Shown: positions 1-9,468 of the stretch, piece after piece
How the letters are laid out: every line of letters starts with the position of its first letter
How positions within the stretch are numbered: the first letter of the stretch is position 1
Assembly (NCBI GenBank): GCA_963765815.1
Contig: CAVXXT010000003.1
Location: 186,001 to 250,000, forward strand
Direction of reading: 5' to 3'
DNA from: DATLNF01 sp963765815
GTDB lineage: Bacteria; Actinomycetota; Actinomycetes; BP-191
DNA length: 64,000 nucleotides
Made by a program: the position numbers and the translations under genes
The notes under the pieces: model-generated
Database searches by the model: none
What the model saw: the letters and a program-made list of their open reading frames with translations, nothing else
What the model was told of the DNA's origin: nothing

Positions 1-48
1 CGACGAGACCGACGAGCAGCTGTACGACGCGCACGTCGAGGCGATGCA

Positions 49-993
49 TCACCCGCTGGCCGCCGACCGCTTGCGGCCCCCGACGACCACCGCGAGCAGC
101 GCCATCCCAGCCGCGACCGCGGTCGAGACGCGCAGTCCCTCGTCCGTCGGGCGGACGACGTCGAGCGCCACGGCGCCGAGCAGCTGCCCGGCCACCGTGC
201 CGAGAGTGAGCCGCAGCACGCCGAGCCGGCCGACCGCCGACGCGGACAGCGTGATGTACGCCGCCCCGCACAGCCCGCCGAGGTAGAGACCGGTCAACGC
301 TGCCGGCCAGTCGGGATGCAGGCCGCGGCCGGCCGCGACGACCAGGGCCGCGATGCCGAGCGCCGCCGTGCCGACGGCGAAGCTGACCGCCGCCGCCACC
401 AGGGCCTCGCCACTGCGTCGCTGAAGGTGGCCGTTGGCCGCCTGCTGAGCCGCGACGCCGGCACCGGCCACCGCGATGACGGCGAGCAGTCCGAGTCGGA
501 GGTCACCGGTCCGCCCGGTCGCTGCGACGGCGAGAGCGAGCACCGCGATAACGGCGCCGGCGAGGCGCCACCTCGTGATGGGCTGCCGACCGCGCGGACC
601 GAGTCCGACATCGTCGACCGCGAGGCTGCCCACCGTCTGCCCGGCGACGATCCCGACGCCGAGCAGCGCGACGCCGACCCGCGGAACCGCCACCGCCGAT
701 GTCGCGACGAGGAACGCACCGCCGAACCCACCGCAGCACCACCACCAGCGCAGGCGCGGACGGCCGCGCAGGAGCGCCGCGCAGCGCCAGCGTCCGGTCA
801 TCGCGAGGACGACCACGATGGCCACCGTGCCGACAGAGAAGGACACCAGCGCGGTCAGCACCGCCGATCCGAGCCGCCCCGCCAGGGCACCGTTGACCCG
901 CGCCTGCACGCTCAGCAGCGCGCCCGCGACGATCGTGACGAGGACGAGCAGGCGATGCTGGTCTGGAGCCCGGTCCGGATGCGGGTCGGGCAC
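49..993 (-). CDS. DMT-superfamily transporter, YdcZ/DUF606 type
   Basis: The 314-residue product is almost entirely hydrophobic, with about ten predicted membrane helices. It divides into two similar halves (about residues 18-155 and 165-305). Each half starts with a small-residue helix and carries a G-x-x-x-G-x-x-x-G-Q-T/L motif (GVGIVAGQTVGSLAVDD, then GTVAGQLLGAVALD), which is the look of a fused DUF606 (YdcZ) pair in the drug/metabolite transporter superfamily. The substrate cannot be told. The GTG start at 993 overlaps the hisG stop (TAGTG), so it is probably translated with hisG. No histidine-pathway role is known for this family; co-transcription may be incidental. The 48 bases before its stop hold no gene I can support. 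Confidence 0.72.
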   Translation of the reverse strand: MPDPHPDRAPDQHRLLVLVTIVAGALLSVQARVNGALAGRLGSAVLTALVSFSVGTVAIVVVLAMTGRWRCAALLRGRPRLRWWWCCGGFGGAFLVATSAVAVPRVGVALLGVGIVAGQTVGSLAVDDVGLGPRGRQPITRWRLAGAVIAVLALAVAATGRTGDLRLGLLAVIAVAGAGVAAQQAANGHLQRRSGEALVAAAVSFAVGTAALGIAALVVAAGRGLHPDWPAALTGLYLGGLCGAAYITLSASAVGRLGVLRLTLGTVAGQLLGAVALDVVRPTDEGLRVSTAVAAGMALLAVVVGGRKRSAASG

Positions 994-1867
994 TACTCCA
1001 CGATCTTCGAGATCGGCAGCTCGAGGATGTCGCGCGCGCCGGCCAGCTTGAGCGCCGGGATCAACGTGTTGACGCCGCGCTTCGGGACGACGGTCTCGAG
1101 CGCGCGCATGTCGCCGGCGGCGAGCTGCATGACGGTCGGCGAGCTCATCGCCGGCAGCACCGCGAGCACCCCGTCGAGGTCAGCGGCGGCCACGTTGAGC
1201 TTGAGCAGCACCTGGCCGCGCGCGCGGATCGCGCCCTGCAGCAGCAGCGCGATGTCCTCCATCGCGGCCCGCTTCTCCGGGTCGTCGTACGACGCGCGCT
1301 GCGCGACCAGCTCGGTGCGGCTGGTGAGCAGCGTCTCCACGATCTTCAGGCCGTGCTTGCGCAGCGACGAGCCGGTCTCGGTGACGTCGACGATCGCGTC
1401 GACGATGTCCGGGACCTTCGCCTCGGTCGCGCCGTACGAGGGCACGATGCGCGCCTTGACGCCGACCTCGTCGAAGAAGCGGCGGGTCAGCTGCGGGTAC
1501 TCGGTCGAGACCCGGACGCCCTCGGGCAGATCCGCGCCGCTCTGCCACGGAGACGCCTCCGGCACGGCGAGGATGATCCGCACCGGGTTGCTGGTCGCCT
1601 TGGAGTACTCGAGCTCGCCGAGGCTCACGACGTCGGAGCCGGTCTCGGTGATCCAGTCGCGGCCGGTGATGCCGAGGTCGAACAGGCCCTGCTCGACGTA
1701 CTGCGGGATCTCCTGCGGGCGCAGGAACCGCACCCGGTCGATCCGCGGGTCGTCGATCGACGCGTGGTAGTCGCGGTCGGAGCCGCGGCGCACGGCGAGG
1801 TCGGCGGCCTCGAACAGCGACAGAGTCGCGGCCTCCAGCGAGCCCTTGGGCAGGACAGGCTGAGCAC
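993..1867 (-). CDS. hisG: ATP phosphoribosyltransferase, long form (1-nt frameshift near the start)
   Basis: First enzyme of histidine synthesis; it joins ATP and PRPP. The region TETGSSLRKHGLKI is the PRPP-binding signature, and the C-terminal ~80 residues form the regulatory HisG_C domain of the long form. The open frame begins inside the protein at MRRGSDRDYH. The missing N-terminus (KGSLEAATLSLFEAADLAV) continues upstream in the same frame to about 1855, where one base is missing between CTGTCC and TGCCC. Beyond that lies a GTG at 1867 with GGAAAGG seven bases upstream. The span of 875 nt becomes 292 codons if one base is restored. In Streptomyces hisE lies just upstream; here ribH is directly upstream and no hisE is visible. 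Confidence 0.9.
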
Positions 1868-1895
1868 GGCGTGACCTTTCCGAATCTGACAGTTG

Positions 1896-2378
1896 CTACG
1901 GACGTCGGTACGGCGTCGAGCACGTGCAGCGTCTCGAGCACCGCGAGCACTGCCTCGCGGCCCTTGTGCCCCTCGGCCCCGCCGGCGCGCGCCCGCGCCT
2001 GGTCGAGATCGTCGACAGGTGAGCACGCCGAAGCCAACCGGGATGCCGGCGTCGAGCGCGACGCGGGTGCACCCGGCGGTGACCGCGCGGCACACGTAGT
2101 CGAAGTGCGGCGTGCCACCGCGTAGGACCACGCCGAGGCAGACGACGGCGTTGTAGCGCTCGGTCTGGCCAGCGCCGCAGCGACGACCGGGAGCTCGAAC
2201 GCGCCCGGCACCCGGAACACCTCGACGTCGGGCTCGGCGACGCCGTGCTCGAGCGCTGCGTCGACCGCGCCGTCGACGAGGGCGTCGGTGATCTCGGCGT
2301 GCCACGGGTGCCGACGATCGCGATCCGCCGGCCCATCCCGTCGACGTCGACCGACGCCGGCATGCCCGGACCGCTCAC
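1896..2378 (-). CDS. ribH: 6,7-dimethyl-8-ribityllumazine synthase (multiply frameshifted)
   Basis: The penultimate enzyme of riboflavin synthesis is readable only by hopping frames. MSGPGMPASVDVDG...RRIAIVGT leads into WHAEITDALVDGAV...FRVPGAFELPVVAAALA, then RYNAVVCLGVVLRGGTPHF and PVGFGVLTC, then DDLDQARARAG...GREAVLAVLETLHVLDAVP. Switches fall near 2305, 2165 and 2015. A fourth near 1920 would bring the TAG at 1896-1898 into frame. All expected blocks are present in order and the length (~160 aa) is normal, so the gene was probably intact in the cell. The GTG start at 2378 overlaps the ribBA stop as GTGA. Confidence 0.85.
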   Translation of the reverse strand: MSGPGMPASVDVDGMGRRIAIVGTRGTPRSPTPSSTARSTQRSSTASPSPTSRCSGCRARSSSRSSLRRWPDRALQRRRLPRRGPTRWHAALRLRVPRGHRRVHPRRARRRHPGWLRRAHLSTISTRRGRAPAGPRGTRAARQCSRCSRRCTCSTPYRRP

Positions 2379-3657
2379 GCTAGGCCGGGTTCACGACGTC
2401 GGCGCTCGGCCTCGGTCGGCTGGTCGAGGGCGTCGAGCGCGCCGGGCAGGTCGAGGAGGTGGCCCATCCGGTCGCGCTTGGTGCGCAGGTAGCGGAGGTT
2501 CTCCGCGGTGGCGCGTACACGGGCAGCGGCACCCGGTCGACGATCTCCAGCCCGTAGCCCTCGAGGCCGGCCCGCTTGGTCGGGTTGTTGCTGAGCAGCC
2601 GCATCGTGCGGATGCCGAGGTCGACGAGGATCTGCGCGCCGGTGCCGTAGTCGCGCGCGTCGGCGGGCAGGCCGAGCGAGAGGTTGGCGTCGACGGTGTC
2701 CGGCACCGGCGTCCTGCAGCTGGTAGGCCTGCAGCTTGTGCATCAGGCCGACGCCCGCGACCCTCGTGCCCGCGGACGTAGAGGACGACGCCGCGGCCCT
2801 CCTCGGCGACCGCGGCGATCGCCGCGTCGAGCTGCGGGCCGCAGTCGCAGCGCGGCGAGCCGAAGACGTCGCCGGTGAGGCACTCGGAGTGCACGCGCAC
2901 CAGGACGTGCTCGCCGTCGCCGATGTCGCCGCGGACCAGCGCGACGTGCTCGACGTCGTCGATCAGCGCTGCGGTAGCCGACGGCGCGGAACTCGCCGTG
3001 CTGGGTCGGGATCCGCGCCTCGGCGACGCACTCGACCTGCTTCTCGATGCGGCTGCGGTAGGCGACGAGGTCGGCGATCGTGATCAGCGTGAGGCCGTGC
3101 TCGGCGGCGAAGGCCTGGAGCTCGTCGAGCCGCGCCATGTCGCCGTCGTCGTTTGACACGATCTCGCAGAGGACGCCGGCCGGCCGCAGCCCGGCGAGGC
3201 GCGGCCAGGTCGACCGCGGCCTCGGTGTGGCCGGCGCGGCGCAGCACTCCGCCTTCCTGGCCCGCAGCGGGACCACGTGGCCGGGCCGGGTGAGGTCGGC
3301 TGCGGTCGATGACGGGTCGGCGAGCAGCGCGATGGTCTGCGCGCGGTCGGTCGCCGAGATGCCGGTGCTGACGCCCTCGCGCGCGTCGACGGAGACGGTG
3401 TAGGCGGTCCCGCGCTTGTCCTGGTTGACGTGGTACATCGGCGGCAGCTCGAGCCGGTCGCAGTCGGCCTCGGTGAGCGGCACGCAGATGAAGCCCGAGG
3501 TGTAGCGCACCATGAACGCGACCAGCTCGGGCGTGGCCTTCTCCGCGGCGAAGATGAGGTCGCCCTCGTTCTCGCGGTCGGCGTCGTCGACGACGACGAC
3601 GGCCTTGCCGGCCGCGATGTCGGCGATGGCCTGCTCGATGCTCGCGAAGCCGGTCAT
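2375..3657 (-). CDS. ribBA: Bifunctional 3,4-DHBP synthase / GTP cyclohydrolase II (multiply frameshifted)
   Basis: The N-terminal DHBP synthase half starts MTGFASIEQAIADIAAG and carries DDADRENEGDL (metal and ribulose-5-phosphate binding), YHVNQDKRGTAYTVS and TRPGHVVPLRA. The C-terminal GTP cyclohydrolase II half carries HSECLTGDVFGSPRCDCG (zinc cysteines), then GLPADARDYGTGAQILVDLG and RLLSNNPTKRAGLEGYGLEI. The reading frame changes near 3250, 3195, 2970, 2770, 2705 and 2515, but every block is in the right order. The ATG at 3657 overlaps the reconstructed ribE stop (ATGA) and the stop overlaps ribH. The protein makes the two starting materials for lumazine synthase and riboflavin synthase. 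Confidence 0.88.
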
Positions 3658-4288
3658 GACTGCTCCGTCGGTGATCCGTCGCCGCCGCTGTCGCGGTCGG
3701 CGCGTGCTGCAGCAGCCGCTCGACGTACTTCGCCACGACGTCGACCTCGAGGTTGACCAGGTCACCGACCTGCTTGCGGCCGAGCGTCGTGAGCTCGAGC
3801 GTCGTCGGGATCAGCGACACCGTGAAGGCATCGTCTCCTGACTCCGCCACGGTGAGGCTGACGCCGTCGACGGTGATCGAGCCCTTCTCGACGACATAGC
3901 GCGCGAGGTCGGCCGGGAGGGTGACGGTCACGACGTCCCAGTGCTCGGCCGGCGCGCGTCCCGGATACGGCCGATGCCGTCGACGTGGCCCTGGACGAGG
4001 TGACCGCCGAGGCGGTCGGCAGGCTGACGGGCCGCTCGAGGTTGACCGGCGACCCGGCGCCGAGCGAGCCGAGCGTGGAGCGGGCGAGGGTCTCGAGCAT
4101 GACGTCGGCGGTGAACGCGCCGTCTGTCGACGTCGACGACCGTGAGGCAGACGCCGTTGACGGCGATCGAGTCGCCGAGCCGGGCGTCGCTCGGTCACGA
4201 GCGGCCCGCGGACGCGCAGGCGCGCGGCGTCGGCCAGCCGCTCGACGGCGACCACCTCGCCGAGCTCCTCGACGATGCCGGTGAACAT
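3654..4288 (-). CDS. ribE: Riboflavin synthase alpha chain (multiply frameshifted)
   Basis: The product converts two lumazine molecules to riboflavin. The sequence starts MFTGIVEELGEVVAVERLAD, the standard N-terminus. The two lumazine-binding repeats are present: DGAFTADVMLETLARSTLG with GSPVNLERPVSLPT in repeat 1, and GSITVDGVSLTVAESGDDAF with FTVSLIPTTLELTTLG in repeat 2. Frame switches occur near 4195, 4130, 3990 and just before the end (~3700). The last puts a TGA at 3656-3654 in frame, overlapping the ribBA ATG. The ATG at 4288 overlaps the ribD stop as TGATG. Some authors call this gene ribC. Confidence 0.86.
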
Positions 4289-5409
4289 CAGCCGCCGCCT
4301 CGACGGGCGGACGAGCCGAACATCGGGGCCGACCCGGTCGACCTCGTCGAGGCGCAGTCGGCGAGCGCCGTCGATGGTGGCGTGCCGGCGCCGCCCGTCG
4401 AGCGCGGGCCGCCCGACGCCCATCAGGGCCGGCGCGACGTAGGCGACGACCCGGTCGACCAGGTCGGCGTCGACGAACGACGCCGGCAAGCCGCGGGCCC
4501 GCCCTCGACCAGCAGGTGGACGACGTCGCGGGCGAGCAGGACCCCAGCGCGGCGGCGAGGTCGACCCGGCCTGACGAGTCGACGGCAACCGGGACGACGT
4601 CGACCTTGGGGCCGAGGTCGCCCAGCCGGGCCGAGCCGGCCGGCGTCGTGATCACGAGAGTCGGGGCGGCACCGTCGAGGACCCGTGCGGTCGACGGCGA
4701 GGCTGCCGGCCGCGTCGATGACCACACGCGAGCGGCTGGCGGGACGCGAGGGCGCCGTCCGGCTCCCGGACCGTGAGATGCGGGTCGTCGGCGAGGACGG
4801 TGCCGATCGCCGGCGACGATCGCGTCGCACTCCGGCGCGCAGCCGGTGCACGTCGGCGCGCGACTCCGGCGAGGTGATCCACCGCGACGTGCCGTCGGCG
4901 GCCGCGACCCGGCCGTCGAGGGTGGTCGCGTAGCTTGAGCGTGACGAAGGGCCGGCCGGTCCGACCGACGTCAGCCAGGCCTCGTTGCCCCGCTCGGCCA
5001 GGTCCTCCTCGACCCCGCTCTCGACCTCGACGCCGGCCGCGCGGAGTCGCCGGCTCCCCCGCCGGCGAGCGGGTTGGGGTCGGCGACGGCGAAGACGACC
5101 CGGCGCACACCGGCGTCGACCAGCGCATCGGTGCACGGGCCCGGAGCGGCCGCGGTGTGCGCGCACGGCTCGAGCGTGGTGACCATCGTCGCGCCGCGGG
5201 CCGCGTCCCCGGCGAGCGCGCAGCGCGACGACCTCGGCGTGCGGCGCGCCCAGCCGGTCGCGGGTGTGCCAGCCCTCGCCGACAGTCGCCCCGGCGGCGT
5301 CGAGCAGCACCGCGCCGACGAGCGGGTTGGGGTGCGGCCGGCCCTGTCCACGCGCGGCGAGGACCACCGCGCGGCGCATCGCCGCGACCTCCGCCTCGCT
5401 CACCGCCAT
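4288..5409 (-). CDS. ribD: Bifunctional deaminase/reductase RibD (multiply frameshifted)
   Basis: The deaminase half starts MAVSEAEVAAMRRAVVLAA and has PHPNPLVGAVLLD, the zinc ligand motif HAEVVAL and the two-cysteine motif TLEPCAHT...GPCTDALVDAG. The reductase half has TLDGRVAAADGTSRWITS, RLRAG, GIGTVLADDPHLTVR, RVVIDAAG, VHLLVEGGP and FVDADLVDRVVAYVAP. At least six frame switches separate these blocks (about 5205, 5060, 4820, 4760, 4690 and 4510). The ATG at 5409 is the natural start. The 51 bases to the next gene upstream hold no FMN riboswitch. Confidence 0.87.
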
Positions 5410-5460
5410 GCGGCAAGTGTCCCATGTCGCTCACGCCGGCCCGGCCGCCCGCGGGCGCGG

Positions 5461-6396
5461 TCAGCTTGCCGGCAGCGACCGCCGGTCGACGGCGATCGCC
5501 GAGCCGACCGTGCGCTTGGCGACCTTCTTCATCTCGGTCGCGACCTCGACGATCTCGCGGTGGTCGGCGTAGCGCCCGCGCCGCTCATCGACGATGCCGA
5601 TCGACACCGAGACGAGCGGGTACTGGCGGACGGTGCCCTGCCGGTCGGGGATCTCGACGTACCCGCGCTGCGCGTCCTCGGGGTCGTGCAGCGGGCGCCG
5701 CGGCGTCGAACGTCTCGAGCACCTGCGCGCGAGCGGCTCGGCCTGCTCGCGGGTGCAGACGCGACGAAGTCGTCGCCGCCGATGTGGCCGAGGAACGGCG
5801 GCGGCTCGCCGGCCTCGCCCGCCGCCCGGCGCAGCGCCGTCGCGAGCAGGGTGATGACGTCGTCGCCGCGCAGGAACCCGTAGCGGTCGTTGAACGCCTT
5901 GAAGTTGTCGAGGTCGACGTAGCAGACGGCGAAGGCGGCGCTGCGACGACACCGCGCTCCGCGATCTCCTCCTCGATGCGGTGGTTGCCGGGCAGCCCGG
6001 TGAGCGGCGACGTCGCGCGCATCTCCGCGTTGCGCCGCAACGTCGAGCGGACCCGGGCGACCAGCTCGAGGGTGTCGAACGGCTTGATGATGTAGTCGTC
6101 GGCGCCGGCCGTCAGGCCGACGACCTTGTCGGCCGAGAGGCTCTTCGCGGTCAGCATGATGACCGGCAGGTTGGCCGTGAACGGGTTGGCGCGCAGCCGA
6201 CGGCACAGCTCGACGCCGTCGACCTTGGGCATCATCACGTCGAGCAGCACCAGGTCGGGCATGTGCTCGTGAGGCCAGCTGCTCGGCGACCTCGCCGTCG
6301 TGGGCGATGATGCACGTCGAAGCCCTCGAGCCGCAGGTTGATCTCGATGAACCGCGCGATGTCGCCGTCGTCGTCGACGACGAGGACGAGGCTCAT
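5461..6396 (-). CDS. Response regulator with REC and GGDEF (GGDDF) domains (frameshifted)
   Basis: Residues 1-120 form a CheY-like receiver: MSLVLVVDDDGDIARFIE gives the acidic pocket, DLVLLDVMMPKVDG the phospho-acceptor Asp, and MLTAK plus YIIKPF the conserved Thr/Lys positions. A linker (ATSPLTGLPGNHRIEEEI, the usual entry to a GGDEF domain) leads to a diguanylate cyclase domain with DLDNFKAFNDRYGF and IGGDDFVA. The active loop reads GGDDF rather than GGDEF and no RxxD inhibitory site precedes it. Frames switch near 6312, 6272, 5945, 5755 and 5700. The ATG at 6396 overlaps the rpe stop (ATGA). It probably answers an unlinked sensor kinase; cyclase activity is uncertain. Confidence 0.82.
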
Positions 6397-7072
6397 GCCG
6401 ACGCCGGTGCTGCAGCGAGTGCCGCCGCAGCCTTGATCGCGCGTCCGGCGGTCTCCGGGTCAGCGGCGTCGAAGACCGCGGAGCCCGCGACGAACACGTC
6501 GGCGCCGGCCTCGGCGCAGCGGACCGCCGTCTCCTCGTTGATCCCGCCGTCGACCTCGAGCCAGATGTCGAGGTCGAGCGCCGCGATGGCCGCTCGCGCC
6601 TCGCGTGATCTTCGGCAGCATCTCGGCGATGAAGCTCTGCCCGCCGAACCCGGGCTCGACGGTCATCACCAGCACCATGTCGAACTCGCGGAGGATGTCG
6701 GCGTAGGGCGCAAGCGGCGTACCCGGCTTCAGCGCCAGGCCCGCGCGGCCGCCCTCGCTGCGGATCGCCCGGGCGGTCTGCACCGGGTCCTGCGCCGCCT
6801 CGACGTGGAACGTCACCAGGCTTGCCCCGAGTCCGACGTACGCCGGGGCCCATCGGTCGGGGTCCTCGATCATCAGGTGGCAGTCGAGCGGGAGCGTCGT
6901 CGACTTCGCGCAGGCTCTGCACGACGACCGGGCCGAGGGTGAGGTTGGGGACGAAGTGGTTGTCCATGACGTCGACGTGGATGAGGTCGGCGACCGCGGA
7001 CACGCGCTCGACCTCGTCGGCCAGGCGCGCGAAGTCGGCCGACAGGATGCTCGGCGCGAGCTGTGCGGTCAC
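6393..7072 (-). CDS. rpe: Ribulose-phosphate 3-epimerase (frameshifted)
   Basis: The enzyme interconverts ribulose-5-P and xylulose-5-P, and so connects the pentose pathway to the ribulose-5-P used by RibBA. The N-terminus APSILSADFARLADEV and HVDVMDNHFVPNLTLGP carry the metal and catalytic Asp/His. The second segment begins LMIEDPDRWAPAYVGLGAS and includes MTVEPGFGGQSFI. The third reads DIWLEVDGGINEETA. Frame switches lie near 6900 and 6605. The GTG at 7072 overlaps the rsmB stop (GTGA), and the reconstructed stop (6395-6393) overlaps the next gene. Confidence 0.9.
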
Positions 7073-8532
7073 TGCTCTCCCGCTGTGATCGATGGGGAAC
7101 CGAGAGTAGCAACGCGACGCACCGCCGCGAGGAACATCGCGTCAGTTCCCTCCCGATGCGGCCACAGCTGCACCCACGGCGTGGCACCAGATGTCGTGAT
7201 TGCCCGCAGATGCGGGCGTATGTCCACCGACTCGAGCTCGCCGGGATGCGCCGCCAGGAGCGACTCGACCTGGTCGCGACCCTCGGCGACGTGCGGCGAG
7301 CACACGACGTAGACGAGATGGCCGCCGACCTTCACGGCTCGCAACGCCGCCTCCGCCAGCTGCCGCTGCAGCGCCGCGAGCCGCGGGACGTCGGCCGGCA
7401 GTCGACGCCACCGCGCCTCGGGACGACGGCGCAGCGCGCCGAGCCCGGTGCACGGCGCGTCGAGCAGCGCGACGTCGACCGAGCCGTCGCGCCACGGTGC
7501 GGCCGTTCCGTCAGCCGTCAGGACAGCCCAGCGGAGATCGGCGTCACGACGTACCGCGGACGACAGCGATCCGGCGGTGAGCCGTGCGCGGTGCGGATGC
7601 AGCTCGGTGGCGACGAGCCTGGCGTCGCCACCGCGCGCCGCGAGGATCGAGCCGACCAGCGCCGCCTTGCCCCCCGGCCCGGCGCAGACGTCGAGCACCC
7701 GGGCGTCCGGCGGTGCGAGCGCGGCGACGAGCATCGCCGCCAGCTGGCTGCCCTCGTCCTGCACTGCTGCGCGACCGTCGCGGACGGGTGACAGCGATCC
7801 CGGGTCGCCACCACCGAGACGGACGGCGTACGGCGACCACGGCCCGGGCTCGGCCCGCAGCCCCCCGTCGCGGACGGACTGCAGGAGGGCGTCGCGCGTG
7901 ATGCGACCAGGTCGGGCGACGAGGTGCACCTCGGGACGTTCGTCATCGGCGCGCAGCGCGGCAGACGCCTCCCCCAGGTCGCCGTCGAGCGCGTCGACGA
8001 ACGCCTCGACCACCCACCTCGGGTGCGCGGTGGTGATCGACAGGTGCCCGATCGGGTCGACGTCGTACAGCGGTGCGCCGAGGTCGCCGTCGCGTCCGGC
8101 GACCTTGCGCAGCACCGCGTTGGCGAAAGAGCCGGGGCCCTCCCCCGACACGCGGCGGGCGAGCTCGACCGTCGCGGCGACCGCAGCGTGCGCCGGGATG
8201 CGCGTGCGCAGCAGCTGGTAGGCGCCGAGCCGCAGCGCATCGCGAAGGGGCGGATCGATGTCGGAGACCGGGCGGCTCGAGCAGAGGCCGATCACGTGGT
8301 CGAGGGTGCCGGTGGCGCGCAGCGTGCCGTAGGCCAGCTCCGAGACCAGTGCGCGGTCGCGCTCGTCGAGAGCGGACTCGCGGAGCAGGTCGGGCAGCAC
8401 CAGGTTGGCGTAGGCGTCGGTCTCGTCGACGGCGCGAAGCACGCGCCAGGCGAGAAGTCGCGCGGCATCCGGTGAGGCGGGCGCGCGAGGGGTTCGTCGG
8501 ACGGCCGGCGTACCGCGTCGGTCGTGCGGCAT
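7069..8532 (-). CDS. rsmB: 16S rRNA (cytosine-967-C5)-methyltransferase
   Basis: The 487-residue protein has an N-terminal NusB-like RNA-binding domain (about 25-160, with LLAWRVLRAVDETDAYANLVL and GSFANAVLRKVAG) and a C-terminal Rossmann methyltransferase. SAM-binding motif I is VLDVCAGPGGKA. The catalytic region has LDAPCTGLGALRRRPEARW and the second cysteine motif YVVCSPHVAEG (usually TCS in the family, here VCS, with the nucleophilic Cys kept). The length and domain order are normal and the frame is intact. It overlaps fmt by one base (TGATG) and rpe by GTGA, so fmt-rsmB-rpe are translated together, a common actinobacterial order. Confidence 0.93.
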   Translation of the reverse strand: MPHDRRGTPAVRRTPRAPASPDAARLLAWRVLRAVDETDAYANLVLPDLLRESALDERDRALVSELAYGTLRATGTLDHVIGLCSSRPVSDIDPPLRDALRLGAYQLLRTRIPAHAAVAATVELARRVSGEGPGSFANAVLRKVAGRDGDLGAPLYDVDPIGHLSITTAHPRWVVEAFVDALDGDLGEASAALRADDERPEVHLVARPGRITRDALLQSVRDGGLRAEPGPWSPYAVRLGGGDPGSLSPVRDGRAAVQDEGSQLAAMLVAALAPPDARVLDVCAGPGGKAALVGSILAARGGDARLVATELHPHRARLTAGSLSSAVRRDADLRWAVLTADGTAAPWRDGSVDVALLDAPCTGLGALRRRPEARWRRLPADVPRLAALQRQLAEAALRAVKVGGHLVYVVCSPHVAEGRDQVESLLAAHPGELESVDIRPHLRAITTSGATPWVQLWPHREGTDAMFLAAVRRVATLGSPSITAGEQ

Positions 8533-9452
8533 CAGACCAGCCGGTCGTCGTCGACGAGGCGGACGCCGCGGGCCCAGTCGGCCGCCGCCATCCGCGCCTT
8601 GCCCTCCGGCTGGACGCCGGTGAGCCGCACGGCGCGGTCGGCCGCGCCGACCAGCACGGCGTCACCGTCGACCCGCAGCGCGCCGGGCTCGACGTCCTCG
8701 TCGGTGACGAGGACGGGACCGAGTTTGAGCCGCTTGTCTCGGAACGTCGTCCAGGCGCCCGGCGCGGGCGTCGCCGCGCGGACCAGGCGGTCGACGCGAA
8801 GGGCTGGTGCGGACCAGTCGACGCGCACGTCGTCGACGGTCAGCTTGGGGGCGAGCGAGACCCCCTCGTCGGGCTGCGGCACCGGCACGCACTCGCCGCT
8901 GGCGATCCCGTCGAGGGTCGCGGCGAGGAGCACGGCGCCCGACGTCGCGAGCCGGCCGAGCACGTCGCCGCTCGTGTCCGTCGGTCGGATCCGCTCGGTG
9001 ACGACGCCGTACACCGGGCCGGTGTCCATGCCGGCCTCGAGCCGGAACGTCGACGCGCCGGTGATCTCGTCGCCGTGCAGCACCGCGTGCTGCACGGGCG
9101 CAGCGCCCCGCCAGGCCGGCAGCAGCGAGAAGTGCAGGTTGACCCAGCCATGCCGCGGGACATCCAGCAGGACAGCGGGGACGAGCGCGCCGTAGGCGAC
9201 GACCGGGGCGCAGTCCGGGGCGAGCGCGGCGAGCCGCGCCTGGAAGTCCGGGTCCTTCGGCGACGTCGGCGTGAGCAGCTCGACACCGGCGGCTATCGCC
9301 CGCTCGGCGACCGGGCTCGCCGTCGTACGCCGGCCCCGGCCCGCCGGCGCGTCGGGCCGGGTGACGACAGCGACCACCTCGTGCTCCGACGCCAGCAGGG
9401 CATCGAGCGACGGCAGGGCGACCGACGGCGTGCCGGCGAAGACGAGACGCAC
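8532..9452 (-). CDS. fmt: Methionyl-tRNA formyltransferase
   Basis: The enzyme formylates initiator Met-tRNA with 10-formyl-THF. The 306-residue frame starts MRLVFAGTPSVALPSLDALL (Rossmann entry). It carries the catalytic signature LHFSLLPAWRGAAPVQHAVL, whose Asn/His and downstream Asp (MDTGPVY) act in formyl transfer, and a C-terminal OB-like domain from about residue 205. The size matches the family (~310). def lies 16 bases upstream and encodes the enzyme that later removes the formyl group, a classic pairing. The stop shares one base with the rsmB start. Confidence 0.95.
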   Translation of the reverse strand: MRLVFAGTPSVALPSLDALLASEHEVVAVVTRPDAPAGRGRRTTASPVAERAIAAGVELLTPTSPKDPDFQARLAALAPDCAPVVAYGALVPAVLLDVPRHGWVNLHFSLLPAWRGAAPVQHAVLHGDEITGASTFRLEAGMDTGPVYGVVTERIRPTDTSGDVLGRLATSGAVLLAATLDGIASGECVPVPQPDEGVSLAPKLTVDDVRVDWSAPALRVDRLVRAATPAPGAWTTFRDKRLKLGPVLVTDEDVEPGALRVDGDAVLVGAADRAVRLTGVQPEGKARMAAADWARGVRLVDDDRLV

Positions 9453-9468
9453 TAGCAGCGCACGCGGG

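Noticed and set aside
1..48. End of a plus-strand gene at the window edge
   Set aside because: One frame reads DETDEQLYDAHVEAMHHPLA and stays open beyond, but 48 bases without a stop or known motif are not enough to call a gene.
5410..5460. Possible FMN riboswitch ahead of ribD
   Set aside because: Only 51 bases separate ribD from the upstream gene, too short for an RFN element, and none of its conserved blocks are present.
1855..7072. Programmed ribosomal frameshifting or true pseudogenes in the rib cluster
   Set aside because: There are too many switches, in both directions, at unrelated sequences and without slippery sites or downstream structures; decay would also bring missense and deletions, which are not seen.
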